Assembly: GCA_051209155.1 (NCBI GenBank)
Contig: JBPJGB010000001.1
DNA from: Actomonas sp051209155
Lineage (GTDB): Bacteria; Verrucomicrobiota; Verrucomicrobiia; Opitutales; Opitutaceae
Reading direction: 5' to 3' (one strand)
DNA: 64,000 nucleotides
Positions within the stretch are counted from its first letter, which is position 1; each line of letters begins with the position of its first letter. Under the pieces are notes generated by a model. It was given only the letters and a program-made list of their open reading frames with translations. It had not been told where the DNA came from and did no database searches. Shown here one piece after another: positions 8,358-17,317 of this stretch. The position numbers and the translations under genes were made by a program.

Positions 8358-8444
8358 AGCGAGGCGTTTGGCGGGATTGCGGTGTGGGGGTGGATGGACG
8401 GTTGACCCGATGGCGGGGGTGCGGCTCCGTCTTTTGCCCCGTAG

Positions 8445-10835
8445 ATGAAAGTCGTCATTGCCGAAAAACCCTCCGTCGCGCGCGACCTCGCCAAGCACCT
8501 CGGTGCGACCACGCGCGGCCATGGTTTTTTGGAAGGCAACGGCTGGGTGGTGACCTGGGCCTTCGGACATCTCATCGAGCTCTGCGAACCGGAGGACTAC
8601 ACCCTCGATTGGAAACCATGGCGGCTCTCCGCGCTGCCGATCATCCCGGAGGAGTTCAAGCTGCGGCCGCGCTCCGATGGCTCGGCGGCGGAGCAGCTGG
8701 CGACCATCAAGCGCTTCTTTGAAGAGGCGGAGGAGATCATCTGCGCGACCGACGCCGGGCGGGAGGGCGAGTTGATCTTTCGCTACATTCTCACCTGGAC
8801 GGGCTGCACGGAGAAACCGGCGCAGCGCCTGTGGATCAGTTCTCTTACCGACGAAGCGATCTCCAAAGGCTTCGCCGAACTCAAGCCGGCCACCGCCTAC
8901 GACCCGCTCTACGCGGCGGCGCGCTGCCGCAGCGAGGCCGACTGGATCGTCGGCATGAACGCCACCCGCTTCTTCACCATCGAATACGGCAAGCGCAACC
9001 TGTTGCTGAGCCTCGGTCGGGTGCAGACGCCGATTCTGGCGCTCATCGTGGGGCGCGACCTCGAGGTCGAACGCTTCATGCCGGAAACGTTTTGGGAAGT
9101 GAAGACCGTCAGTCGCGGGGCGACCTTCAAGCACACCGGCGGCAAGTTCGACGCCGAGGCCAAGGCGCAGGCGATCATCGAAAAGATCACGGGGCAGGAG
9201 CTCGTGATCACCGGCGTGGCCAAGAAGAACGCGCTGGCGCATCCGCCGCTGCTCTTTGATCTCACCAGCCTGCAGCGGGAGATGAACAAGCGTCACGGCT
9301 TCACGGCCGATCACACCCTCAAGCTCGCGCAGAGCCTTTATGAGTCGAAGCACCTGACTTATCCGCGCACCGACAGTTGTTACCTCACGGCGGATCTGCA
9401 GCCGACGATCGCGCCACTGCTGGAGCGTTTGCGGGCACTGAAGCCGGACGAGATCCAGAAACTGGATACGGCAGCGCTCAACTTCACCAAGCGCATCGTC
9501 GACGACAGCAAGGTGGCCGATCACCACGCCATCATTCCGACGACGGTGCTGGGCGACCGGCTGAGTGGGGACGAGGCCCTGCTCTACGACGCGGTGGTCA
9601 CGCGGCTCATCGCGGTGTTTTATCCGTCGGCCGTGCGCGCTGTCACCACGGTCGACGCGGTGGCGGCCGAGGAAGCGTTTCGCGCGCGCGGCACGGTCAT
9701 CGTCGATCCGGGCTGGGAGGTGCTCTACGCCAACGCGCCGGACCTGGGCGACGGAGATGACGACGAGCCGAAGAAGGGTAAGGGCAAGAAGAAGTCCGGG
9801 ACCGGTGACGGTGACGATGAGGAGGACAGCAAACAGGTGCTGCCCGATTTTGCCGAAGGTGAATCGAATCCACATGAACCGGCGCTCAGCACGGGCAAGA
9901 CCTCGGCGCCGAAACGGTTCAACGAAGCCAGCCTGCTCGCGCTGATGGAGACCGCGGGCAAGATCGTGACCGACGAAACCCTGAAGGAAGCCTTGAAGGA
10001 AAAAGGCGTCGGCACGCCGGCGACGCGCGCATCGATTATCGAAGTGCTCATCTCGCGCGGTTACGTGGAGCGCAAACGCAAGGCGCTCATCAGCACGCAG
10101 TCGGGCCGCGCGCTCATTTCGTTGGTGCAGGACGACCGGCTCAAGTCACCCGAGCTCACCGGCGAGTGGGAATACCGCCTCAAGCAGATCGAGCGCGGCG
10201 CTTACGATGCGGCGACCTTCATGCGCGAGGTGTGCGACTACACGCGCGAGATCCTGGCCAACAAGGCCGAGGCGACGATCGACTTGAAGAACCTCGGCCC
10301 GTGTCCGCGTTGTGCGGCGCCGGTCATGCGCGGGCGCACGGGCTACGGCTGCACGCGCTGGCGCGAAGGCTGTGAGTTCGTGTTGCCGGGCACCTTGTGG
10401 GAGCTGGAGATCCCGCCGGTGTTGGCGCGCGAGATCCTCATCCACGGCAAGAGCCTGACGCCGCATCGCCTCGTGGTGAACGGCAAGGCAAAGTTTGCCA
10501 CCCTGCGTTTCAACAAGAAGGGCGAGCCCGCCTACGACCTCGCCGAAGTCACCAAGAGCGACGCGGCGACGACGGCCTTTGGCCAATGCCCCGTGTGCGC
10601 GGGTGACATCGTGGAAGGCAAGAAAGCGTGGGGCTGCAGCAACTGGAAGAACGGCTGCCGCTTCGTGGTTTGGAAAACCATCGCGCAAAAGGAGATCACC
10701 CCGGAGATCGCGCAGCAGTTGCTTGCGAGCGGCGAGACGGAGACGCTGACCGGATTCACGTCGAAGGCCGGCAAGAGCTTCGACGCGAAGCTCAAGATTG
10801 TGGGCGGCGAGGTGAAGTTTGACTTCGCCGGGTGA
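8445..10835 (+). CDS. topB: DNA topoisomerase III
   Basis: A 796-residue type IA topoisomerase. The TOPRIM domain opens with MKVVIAEKPSVA (E7) and has the acidic triad in ATDAGREGE (D103, E107, E109); the catalytic tyrosine is Y306 in LTYPRTDS. An Asp/Lys-rich linker at about 434-463 interrupts the core and looks like a lineage insertion. The C-terminus carries two topoisomerase zinc-ribbon-like modules (CPRC...GCTRWREGC and CPVC...GCSNWKNGC). TopB relaxes negative supercoils and decatenates replication intermediates; cells also need TopA, which is not in this window. Two unknown genes follow in overlapping register, forming a probable operon. Confidence 0.96.
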   Translation: MKVVIAEKPSVARDLAKHLGATTRGHGFLEGNGWVVTWAFGHLIELCEPEDYTLDWKPWRLSALPIIPEEFKLRPRSDGSAAEQLATIKRFFEEAEEIICATDAGREGELIFRYILTWTGCTEKPAQRLWISSLTDEAISKGFAELKPATAYDPLYAAARCRSEADWIVGMNATRFFTIEYGKRNLLLSLGRVQTPILALIVGRDLEVERFMPETFWEVKTVSRGATFKHTGGKFDAEAKAQAIIEKITGQELVITGVAKKNALAHPPLLFDLTSLQREMNKRHGFTADHTLKLAQSLYESKHLTYPRTDSCYLTADLQPTIAPLLERLRALKPDEIQKLDTAALNFTKRIVDDSKVADHHAIIPTTVLGDRLSGDEALLYDAVVTRLIAVFYPSAVRAVTTVDAVAAEEAFRARGTVIVDPGWEVLYANAPDLGDGDDDEPKKGKGKKKSGTGDGDDEEDSKQVLPDFAEGESNPHEPALSTGKTSAPKRFNEASLLALMETAGKIVTDETLKEALKEKGVGTPATRASIIEVLISRGYVERKRKALISTQSGRALISLVQDDRLKSPELTGEWEYRLKQIERGAYDAATFMREVCDYTREILANKAEATIDLKNLGPCPRCAAPVMRGRTGYGCTRWREGCEFVLPGTLWELEIPPVLAREILIHGKSLTPHRLVVNGKAKFATLRFNKKGEPAYDLAEVTKSDAATTAFGQCPVCAGDIVEGKKAWGCSNWKNGCRFVVWKTIAQKEITPEIAQQLLASGETETLTGFTSKAGKSFDAKLKIVGGEVKFDFAG

Positions 10836-11485
10836 TCCGCGCCGGCCATGCTGCGATTCTGATGAATCTTTCCGTCGAGCAGATGCGGCTGGCCTGCTTT
10901 GCCATCCAACGGGGCCTGTCCTGCGCGGCGTGGGAGGGAACGACGCCCCGGCCATGGTGGGAGCTCTCAGTGGAGGAGCAAGAGGCCCACCTCGCGGTCG
11001 TGCGGGCTGAGACGGAAAAGACCGCGGCCGAGATCGCGGCGATGAATCCACACGTGCGGCAGTTCAACCAGCAGGTCGTGGATCGGATCGATCGCCGGAA
11101 GATTGAGGAAGAGGAGGCCCAGCACCGGCAGGTCTGGTTGGTGGAGATGGCGCAGCAAAGTGGCCGCAAGGGCGGCAACAAATCCGGCTTTAAGATGGCG
11201 TTGAACGACACGCTCTCGATGGCGTCGCACTTTGAGGCGGCGCAACGCTTGGCCGTGCAACGTCGACTGGCCGCGGCAGGGCTGCCCCAGCTGGAGCTGC
11301 TGCTGGCCATGCTCCGCCGCAAGCACGAGAAGATCGTCCAGCGCGGCCGGGTGCGCAACGAGGAGGAGTATTACCTGGTTCGGGAAATCTTGTCGGACCT
11401 CGATTATCCGATTTCGGACGAAGCACGCGGCGAACTCGGACGGCTCGCGGCCGAATTCGAACCGAAACATCGAGAGCAACGATGA
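10832..11485 (+). CDS. Hypothetical cytoplasmic helical protein
   Basis: A 217-residue protein that I do not recognise. It is rich in charged residues and predicted alpha helix, with a long heptad-like stretch around residues 55-105 and no signal peptide or membrane segment. The GTG start at 10832 overlaps the topB stop by four bases (GTGA), implying translational coupling; an internal ATG at 10862 is an alternative. Its own stop overlaps the next gene by four bases (ATGA). The arrangement topB-this-membrane protein suggests co-expression, but does not show a role in DNA topology. Confidence 0.7.
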   Translation: MIRAGHAAILMNLSVEQMRLACFAIQRGLSCAAWEGTTPRPWWELSVEEQEAHLAVVRAETEKTAAEIAAMNPHVRQFNQQVVDRIDRRKIEEEEAQHRQVWLVEMAQQSGRKGGNKSGFKMALNDTLSMASHFEAAQRLAVQRRLAAAGLPQLELLLAMLRRKHEKIVQRGRVRNEEEYYLVREILSDLDYPISDEARGELGRLAAEFEPKHREQR

Positions 11486-12225
11486 CGCAGTCCCGCGCCA
11501 AACCGCCTTCACCCGAGCACGCCCTGCGCAAGGTGCGGCGCTTTTCGCGGCTCAATGGCTGGAGCGTCACGATCGTCGCCGGACTGGCGATGCTGGTGGC
11601 GATGATGCTGGGTGATTTGGTGGGGCAGGGAGTCGGGTTGTTGGCCACGGTTTGCGGACTGATGGAGGTGCACGGGCAGCGGCGTTTGAGTCGGCGTGAT
11701 GCCGAGGGCATGCGCTGGCTGGTGCGTTCGCAGGTGTTTTTGCTGGGCGTGATTTTGGTCTACGCCGTGTCGCGGCTCGCGAGTTTCGACGCCGACACCG
11801 CCATGGGGAATCTGACACCGGAAATGGCGACCGCCTTGCGCGAGGCGGGCATGGATCCGGCGGAGTTGCTGCCGCTGGTTCGGCTCACGTTCTATGGGTT
11901 CTACAGTGTGGTGATCGTGGTCACCGTGCTCTATCAGGGCGGCCTCGCGCTCTACTATCGCAGTCGCGGCTCGCTGGTGGCGGCGGCGCTGGCGGCCAAT
12001 CCGGTCCGGCTGGGTGAACGCGACCGAGGTCGCTACGCGCAGGTTGCGATCGAGATGGAGGCCGGGCAGTTGCAGCCGGGTTTGTGGGCGCGAGCGCAGG
12101 CCGAGTGTGGTGGTGATGTCGTCCGGTGTCAGGCGAGCTACATTCGTTTGCGCGTGGCGGAACTGCGCGCCGCGGGCGGGGGTGAACCACCGGCAATCGC
12201 GCCCCCCACTGGACAAGGACGGTGA
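11482..12225 (+). CDS. Hypothetical membrane protein
   Basis: A 247-residue protein of unknown function. Hydrophobic segments lie at about 26-45, 48-60, 83-100 and 130-155, followed by a soluble C-terminal part of about 90 residues with two cysteines (ECGGDVVRCQ). No catalytic motif is recognisable. It begins inside the stop of the preceding gene and ends 19 bases before selO, so it may be read together with both. The frame has normal GC-rich codon use. Confidence 0.7.
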   Translation: MTQSRAKPPSPEHALRKVRRFSRLNGWSVTIVAGLAMLVAMMLGDLVGQGVGLLATVCGLMEVHGQRRLSRRDAEGMRWLVRSQVFLLGVILVYAVSRLASFDADTAMGNLTPEMATALREAGMDPAELLPLVRLTFYGFYSVVIVVTVLYQGGLALYYRSRGSLVAAALAANPVRLGERDRGRYAQVAIEMEAGQLQPGLWARAQAECGGDVVRCQASYIRLRVAELRAAGGGEPPAIAPPTGQGR

Positions 12226-12244
12226 CCGCGCCGAGTTTGTGGGC

Positions 12245-13726
12245 ATGCCCGATCCCAACGCTTCGCCGCCTTCTGAACCACCGTTGATTGGCTGGCGATG
12301 GGCGTGCACCTATGCCGCGCTGCCGGAGCGCTTGTTTACCCGCGTGGAACCGACGCCCGTGAGGGCGCCGCGCATGGTGGTGTTGAACGAGGCGTTGGCC
12401 ACGACGCTCGGTTTGCGCGTCGAGGGTCTGGTCGACGGCAAGGGACTGGGGGTCTTCGCCGGCAACACCGTGCCGGCGGGCGCGGAACCTTTGGCCCAGG
12501 CCTACGCCGGGCATCAGTTTGGCCACCCGGTCATGCTGGGCGACGGGCGGGCGGTGTTGCTCGGCGAACACCGCACGCCCGCCGGTGAGTTGGTGGACAT
12601 CCAACTCAAGGGCTCCGGACCGACCCCGTATTCACGGCGTGGAGACGGTCGGGCGGCGCTGGAGCCGATGTTGCGGGAGTATGTCATCAGCGAGGCGATG
12701 CACGCCCTCGGCATTCCCACCACGCGCAGTCTGGCGGTGGTGACGACCGGTGAGGAGATTTGGCGCGAGGCGGGCGCGTTACCCGGGGCGGTGCTCACGC
12801 GGGTGGCGGCGAGTCATGTGCGGGTGGGGACCTTTGAGTTCGTCGCGGCGCAGCGGGATCCGGCGCTCACCGAGGCGCTGATCGATTTTACCCTGCGGCG
12901 GCACTACCCGGAGCTGCGGGGCGCGTTGCCGGCGGACAATGCGCTGGCGCTGTTGCGCGTGGTGGTGGAGCGGCAGGCCGCGCTCATCGCGCAGTGGATG
13001 AGCGTGGGTTTTGTGCATGGGGTGATGAACACCGACAACATGGCGCTTTCCGGCGAGACCATCGACTACGGGCCGTGCGCCTTTCTCGACACCTATGATC
13101 CGGCGACGGTGTTCTCCTCCATCGATCGCCACGGGCGTTACGCCTACGGCAACCAGCCCAGCATCGGGCTGTGGAACCTCACGCGATTTGCCGAGACGCT
13201 GCTGCCGGTGATCCATCCGGAGGAGAAGGCTGCGGTCGCCCTCGCGACGGAGGTGCTCAACACCTACGGGCCGAGCTACGACCAGCAATGGTTGGCGCGC
13301 ATGCGGGAGAAGTTGGGATTGTTCAATGAGGAGGGAGACGACGAGGCGCTCGCGCAGGATCTGTTGAAGTGGATGCACGAGACCAAGGCGGACTTCACCC
13401 ACACCTTTGCCGAACTCGATCCGGATGCGCCTGTGCCCGACGAGACCTTGGCTTCTTGGTGGCAGCGTTGGCGCGAGCGGCTGACTCGCCAGCCGCAGTC
13501 CGCAACCGAATCGGCGGAGCTGCGTGCGGCCAGCAACCCGATGGTGATCCCGCGCAACCATCGCGTCGAGGCCGCGCTCAACGCGGCCGGTGACGGCGAT
13601 CTGGCGCCTTTGGAAACCTTGCTCAAGGTGGTCGTGCAGCCCTTTGACCGGGCAGCGGTGCCGGCGGAATTTCGCGAGCCGCCGACAAAGGAAGCCGGAC
13701 CTTACGTGACGTTCTGCGGCACCTGA
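12245..13726 (+). CDS. selO: Protein adenylyltransferase SelO
   Basis: A 493-residue pseudokinase of the YdiU/UPF0061 family. SelO transfers AMP from ATP to Ser, Thr or Tyr of target proteins, with roles in redox stress. Visible hallmarks: YAGHQFGHPVMLGDGRA, LKGSGPTPYSRRGDGRA and the metal/nucleotide site MNTDNM...DYGPCAFLD. The protein ends in CGT, placing a cysteine third from the C-terminus, where eukaryotic SelO has selenocysteine. The start at 12245 (MPDPNA) avoids a long arginine-rich extension that overlaps the previous gene; other starts in frame lie upstream from 12014. It is probably the last gene of the topB run. Confidence 0.96.
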   Translation: MPDPNASPPSEPPLIGWRWACTYAALPERLFTRVEPTPVRAPRMVVLNEALATTLGLRVEGLVDGKGLGVFAGNTVPAGAEPLAQAYAGHQFGHPVMLGDGRAVLLGEHRTPAGELVDIQLKGSGPTPYSRRGDGRAALEPMLREYVISEAMHALGIPTTRSLAVVTTGEEIWREAGALPGAVLTRVAASHVRVGTFEFVAAQRDPALTEALIDFTLRRHYPELRGALPADNALALLRVVVERQAALIAQWMSVGFVHGVMNTDNMALSGETIDYGPCAFLDTYDPATVFSSIDRHGRYAYGNQPSIGLWNLTRFAETLLPVIHPEEKAAVALATEVLNTYGPSYDQQWLARMREKLGLFNEEGDDEALAQDLLKWMHETKADFTHTFAELDPDAPVPDETLASWWQRWRERLTRQPQSATESAELRAASNPMVIPRNHRVEAALNAAGDGDLAPLETLLKVVVQPFDRAAVPAEFREPPTKEAGPYVTFCGT

Positions 13727-13841
13727 GGCCACGAAGCCGGTGGACTTTTTTGCAACAATGGCGGGCGCTGCGGGGCCCTTGTAGGCGTCCACGGGCGAAC
13801 CCATCGCCCCTTCGTTCTGCTTCATCCCGCACTCCATCATC

Positions 13842-14675
13842 GTGTCTGCCTTCCTTCGTCGCCATTCGCTGCTCGCCTTTGTTGTCCTCGCCTACGGCTT
13901 TTCCTGGCTGTGCTGGTGGCCGATCCTGGATCGCATTCAGGGCAACCCCTTCAAGTCCGATCCGGACGTGATCCTGCGCTTGTTGCTGGGTGGTTGGGGC
14001 CCGACGATCGCGGCGGTGTTGCTGGCGCAACTGACAGACGGCTGGAGCGGATTGAAGACGCTGCTCGCTCGCTACAGATTGCGCGGCGCGCCGAAGTCGA
14101 CCGTGCTGTTGGCGCTGGCGTGGAACCCCCTGGTGATGACGGCGGCGCTGGGCGTATTCGTGCTGGCGGGTGGTGAGTTGGGCTACATTCACTGGCCGGC
14201 CTTGCTGTGGGTGCCGGTGATGTTTCTGGCCGTTTCGATTTTTGGCCCGCTGGGCGAGGAGCTGGGCTGGCGCGGCGTGGTGTTGCCGGCGCTGTTGCGG
14301 CGTATGGGTCCGGCGCGGGCCAGTCTGGTGCTGGGGGCGATCTGGACCTTCTGGCACACGCCGCTCATGTGGGCGGCGGCGGGCACCAGCATCAGCGGTC
14401 AGCCGGTGACCTTGCTCAACATCGCCGCGTATTTGGCGTCGGTGACGGCCTCGAGTTTCATCTTCACGTGGTTGCACCTGCGCGGCAGAGGCAGCGTGCT
14501 CATCGGCGTGCTGGCGCACATCAGCCTCAACGGCACCAGCGTGGCGATCGGGTTCCTGATGCCGGAACTTGGCGCAGGCACGCACGTGCTGTGGTTGCTC
14601 GGTTCGGCCGTGATGGGCGTGCTGGCGATTGGGTTGGTGCCGCGAATGACGCGCTTGGCCGCCAGCCAATCCTAA
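13842..14675 (+). CDS. CPBP-family intramembrane glutamic protease
   Basis: A 277-residue polytopic membrane protein with about eight helices. The Abi/CPBP motifs are intact: EE-x3-R (E139, E140, R144 in GPLGEELGWRG) and FWHTPL (H172), with a third conserved region LAHISLNGTS. Family members include Rce1-like CAAX proteases and bacteriocin self-immunity proteins; the substrate is unknown. The start is GTG at 13842, where the hydrophobic N-terminus begins. It is convergent with the next gene, and the two stop codons overlap by four bases (14672-14675). Confidence 0.9.
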   Translation: MSAFLRRHSLLAFVVLAYGFSWLCWWPILDRIQGNPFKSDPDVILRLLLGGWGPTIAAVLLAQLTDGWSGLKTLLARYRLRGAPKSTVLLALAWNPLVMTAALGVFVLAGGELGYIHWPALLWVPVMFLAVSIFGPLGEELGWRGVVLPALLRRMGPARASLVLGAIWTFWHTPLMWAAAGTSISGQPVTLLNIAAYLASVTASSFIFTWLHLRGRGSVLIGVLAHISLNGTSVAIGFLMPELGAGTHVLWLLGSAVMGVLAIGLVPRMTRLAASQS

Positions 14676-16096
14676 CGGAAAAAGTCCGCGAGGTTCACCG
14701 TGAGGTAGCTCGGAATGGGGGCTCCGTTGTCCAAGGCCGGCATGAAGACGGTGCGGCCAACCAGTGATACGATCTGATTCGGCAGCCTGTCCGTTTGGCT
14801 CAGCTCGTCCGCGGATTTCGCCGCATTTGCCGCGATCAGATTCTCCATTGCGGGGAGCGTGGTGGCGGTCGCTTTGGTGCGGAGTTGGCTCACATCCACC
14901 GCGGCAAGGGAGTCACGGGCTTCTTTCTCGGTGCGATGCACGCCCAAGACCTGTCCGTGTTCGTCGAGGGTCACGAAGACCGGGTAATCAAAGGCCTGTC
15001 CGTCCGCCGCGGCCCACAGTTCGGCCGGAGCCAGGTCCCACACGGGTTGAGCGGGAATCGTTTCACCCTTGTGATCCGCCAAGTGAGCGAGCAGCAGGAA
15101 TCCGCGGGCCTCGCCAGCGGTGAGGGATTGGCTGCGCTCGGATAGATTGGTGCCCAGCTCGATTCCGTGTGAGCAGACCTCCACGGTGATGTCGGTCAGC
15201 TTAAAACCGGCGGGCAGGCCCGCCTTGCGCACGCGAATCCGGCGCGGACTTGCGTCCAGTTTGCCGAGGCGCTGATGGAAGACCGTCGAGGATCCCTCCG
15301 GGTCGTCCGGCGTGAGTATCCGCGCCCAGATGACGGCGTAGGCATCGGCGATGGGTTCGCGGGACGAGACATCGAACTGGAGTTCAAAGCTATCGTAGGA
15401 CTGGTCCCGTTTGTCGTCAGCGATCCGGTCTTGGAAGAAGTCCCCGGACGGCACGTTCAGCGCCTGGTCATTCGTATCGAGCATCACGTCGAGGGCGGCC
15501 TCCTTCACCTTGCCCATGTTGTCGATGTTACCCAGTAGCGGGTCGCCTGTCTGGAACTTCCCGCCCCTGAGGTCCTGCGCATATTGGCCGTGATCCGGAA
15601 CCTGCATGTCGGCCCACCGTCCCCCATCCACGCCGTAGAGCCGCTTCATGGTCTCGGTGTTGGGGCCGGCATTGGGGTCGGAAACGAGTTGGTTATACTG
15701 CGTCGTGGTGATGTCCTGGCGCACCGACTGTTGGTCGTTCAAAGTGGTCTGGATGTTGTGCCAATGCGTGGCCGGATCCCGCCCCACGGAATACATTCGG
15801 TGGTGGTCCAGATTGGTGATGGTCACCGGAGCACGACTGATCTTCGGGCGCCGTTCCCACCGCAGGTTTGTGGTCTGCGGCAACAGCACCAACCGGCCGT
15901 CGGCGTCGCGCACCGCCACCTTCGCGCCGTCGAATCGGGCGACGTCGACGATGTCGTCCTCCCACTGGACCTTCAGGTCCGTGCCCACAAAGAACCGGTG
16001 TGTCTTCGCCGCGTCGCTCGCGGGGGACTGAGCGTGGAGCGCGGGTGAGATCGATGCCACGAGCAGCAGGAGACGGGAAAGGACGGTGACTTTCAT
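14672..16096 (-). CDS. Secreted protein of unknown function
   Basis: A 474-residue protein with a clear Sec signal peptide (KVTVLSRLLLLVASISPALHA, cleavage near residue 22). The mature part is hydrophilic and repeat-free; I recognise no family. A central region reads like a beta-rich jelly-roll segment (SFELQFDVSSREPIADAYAV, then WARILTP), followed by a helical C-terminus ending in a stretch (PNQIVSLVGRTVFMPALDNG) that loosely resembles a TonB C-terminal-type fold, but this is weak. It is probably periplasmic or exported. It stands alone, with a 145-base gap containing a terminator on its upstream side. Confidence 0.75.
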   Translation of the reverse strand: MKVTVLSRLLLLVASISPALHAQSPASDAAKTHRFFVGTDLKVQWEDDIVDVARFDGAKVAVRDADGRLVLLPQTTNLRWERRPKISRAPVTITNLDHHRMYSVGRDPATHWHNIQTTLNDQQSVRQDITTTQYNQLVSDPNAGPNTETMKRLYGVDGGRWADMQVPDHGQYAQDLRGGKFQTGDPLLGNIDNMGKVKEAALDVMLDTNDQALNVPSGDFFQDRIADDKRDQSYDSFELQFDVSSREPIADAYAVIWARILTPDDPEGSSTVFHQRLGKLDASPRRIRVRKAGLPAGFKLTDITVEVCSHGIELGTNLSERSQSLTAGEARGFLLLAHLADHKGETIPAQPVWDLAPAELWAAADGQAFDYPVFVTLDEHGQVLGVHRTEKEARDSLAAVDVSQLRTKATATTLPAMENLIAANAAKSADELSQTDRLPNQIVSLVGRTVFMPALDNGAPIPSYLTVNLADFFR

Positions 16097-16153
16097 AGCG
16101 GGAACAGGGTGCGATGTTCCCTTCTACGTAGAACCGTGGGGGGCCGGATGCAG

Positions 16154-16183
16154 AAAAGACCGAGGTCCCGAAAAGGGACGGTC
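16154..16183 (-). terminator. Likely terminator of the dienelactone hydrolase gene
   Basis: On the minus strand, arms GACCG and CGGTC enclose an inner TCCC/GGGA pairing, followed by four Ts. It lies 60 bases after the stop at 16243. The stem contains a bulge, so the strength is uncertain. Confidence 0.55.
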
Positions 16184-16242
16184 GATTCCCGGCCGCACCC
16201 GGCGCCTGCGCGCCGGTCGCGCTGTTCTCGCTCGGAACGCGC

Positions 16243-17154
16243 CTACCCGCGCAGGTGCTCGTTGAAGAAGGCGAGGGTGCGCGACCAGGAGAGTTCGGCG
16301 GCGGTCTCGTCGTAGCGCGGCGTGGTGTCGTTGTGGAAGCCGTGGTTCACGCCCGGATACATGTGCATGGTGTAGCTGACCCCGTTGGCCTTGAGCGCTT
16401 CCTCGTAAGCGGGCCAACCGGCGTTCACGCGTTGGTCGAGTTCACCGTATTGGATGAGCATCGGACACTTGATGTGCGCGGTCTCCTCGGCGCTGGGCTG
16501 GCCGCCGTAGTAGGGCACGGCGGCGTCGATCACATCGGGCAGCATCCAGGCGAGAGTATTGCTCACGTAGCCACCGAAACAGAAACCGACGACGCCCACC
16601 TTGCCGTTGCCGAGCGCGTGCCCGTCGAGCAGGCGGGCGGCGGCGGCAAAGTCCGCCACGATCTGAGCGCGGTCGAGCTGGCGCTGCATGGTGCGGCCTT
16701 CGTCGTCGTTGCCGGGGTAACCGCCGAGTGGATACAGGGCGTCGGGGCCGAAGGCGAGGAAACCGGCCACGGCGAGGCGGCGCACGACGTCCTCGACATA
16801 GGGATTGAGGCCCCGGTTCTCGTGGACCACCAGCACGGTGGGCAGCGGGCCACTCGGGTTGGCCGGATGGGCGAGCAGGCCCTGCATCTTGCCGTGGCCT
16901 TCCGGTGAATCGTAGTCGAGGCGCTCGGTGTGGATGCGCTCGTCGTCGGGCGGCACCTGCACGGCGAGGGCGTATTGCGGATTCAGCAGGCCCATGAGGC
17001 CGGCGACGGTGAGGCCGCCGACCGCAAACTTGGCCGCGCGGTCCATGAACTCGCGCCGGTCGAGGTGGCCGTGGACGTAGTAGTCGTAGAGGTCGAGCAG
17101 CTCCTGGTCGAAGTCGGCGGCGGTCTTGCGGGGTGGGGTGGTCGGCGGGTTCAT
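16243..17154 (-). CDS. Dienelactone hydrolase family protein with Tat-like leader
   Basis: A 303-residue alpha/beta hydrolase. The nucleophile elbow is GFCFGG (C192), with D239 (GELDQRV) and H270 (NHGFHN) completing a Cys-Asp-His triad and E112 in HENRG matching the family glutamate. Classical members open dienelactone in chloroaromatic degradation, but many are general esterases. The N-terminus has a twin-arginine-like motif (R33-R34 in DRREFMDRAA) followed by a hydrophobic helix, so export to the periplasm is plausible, as in related dienelactone hydrolases with about 60 extra N-terminal residues. No aromatic-degradation genes are adjacent. Confidence 0.9.
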   Translation of the reverse strand: MNPPTTPPRKTAADFDQELLDLYDYYVHGHLDRREFMDRAAKFAVGGLTVAGLMGLLNPQYALAVQVPPDDERIHTERLDYDSPEGHGKMQGLLAHPANPSGPLPTVLVVHENRGLNPYVEDVVRRLAVAGFLAFGPDALYPLGGYPGNDDEGRTMQRQLDRAQIVADFAAAARLLDGHALGNGKVGVVGFCFGGYVSNTLAWMLPDVIDAAVPYYGGQPSAEETAHIKCPMLIQYGELDQRVNAGWPAYEEALKANGVSYTMHMYPGVNHGFHNDTTPRYDETAAELSWSRTLAFFNEHLRG

Positions 17155-17317
17155 GCCGCCAAGGGGATGCGCCCCGCATGGTGGGTCAAGTGAGGGCGTG
17201 GTATGCGTTCAAGACTCATCCTGAATCCGCCCGGATGCGGAGAACGCTAATAGGCGCTGATCTTCGCTTAACTCGATGGGCGCAAAGCAGCGTGGATGAG
17301 CGTTCCCTTCCTGGTTC

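Noticed and set aside
8199..9875. 558-codon open frame on the minus strand
   Set aside because: Antisense to topB, which has every catalytic motif; the frame lacks any recognisable domain.
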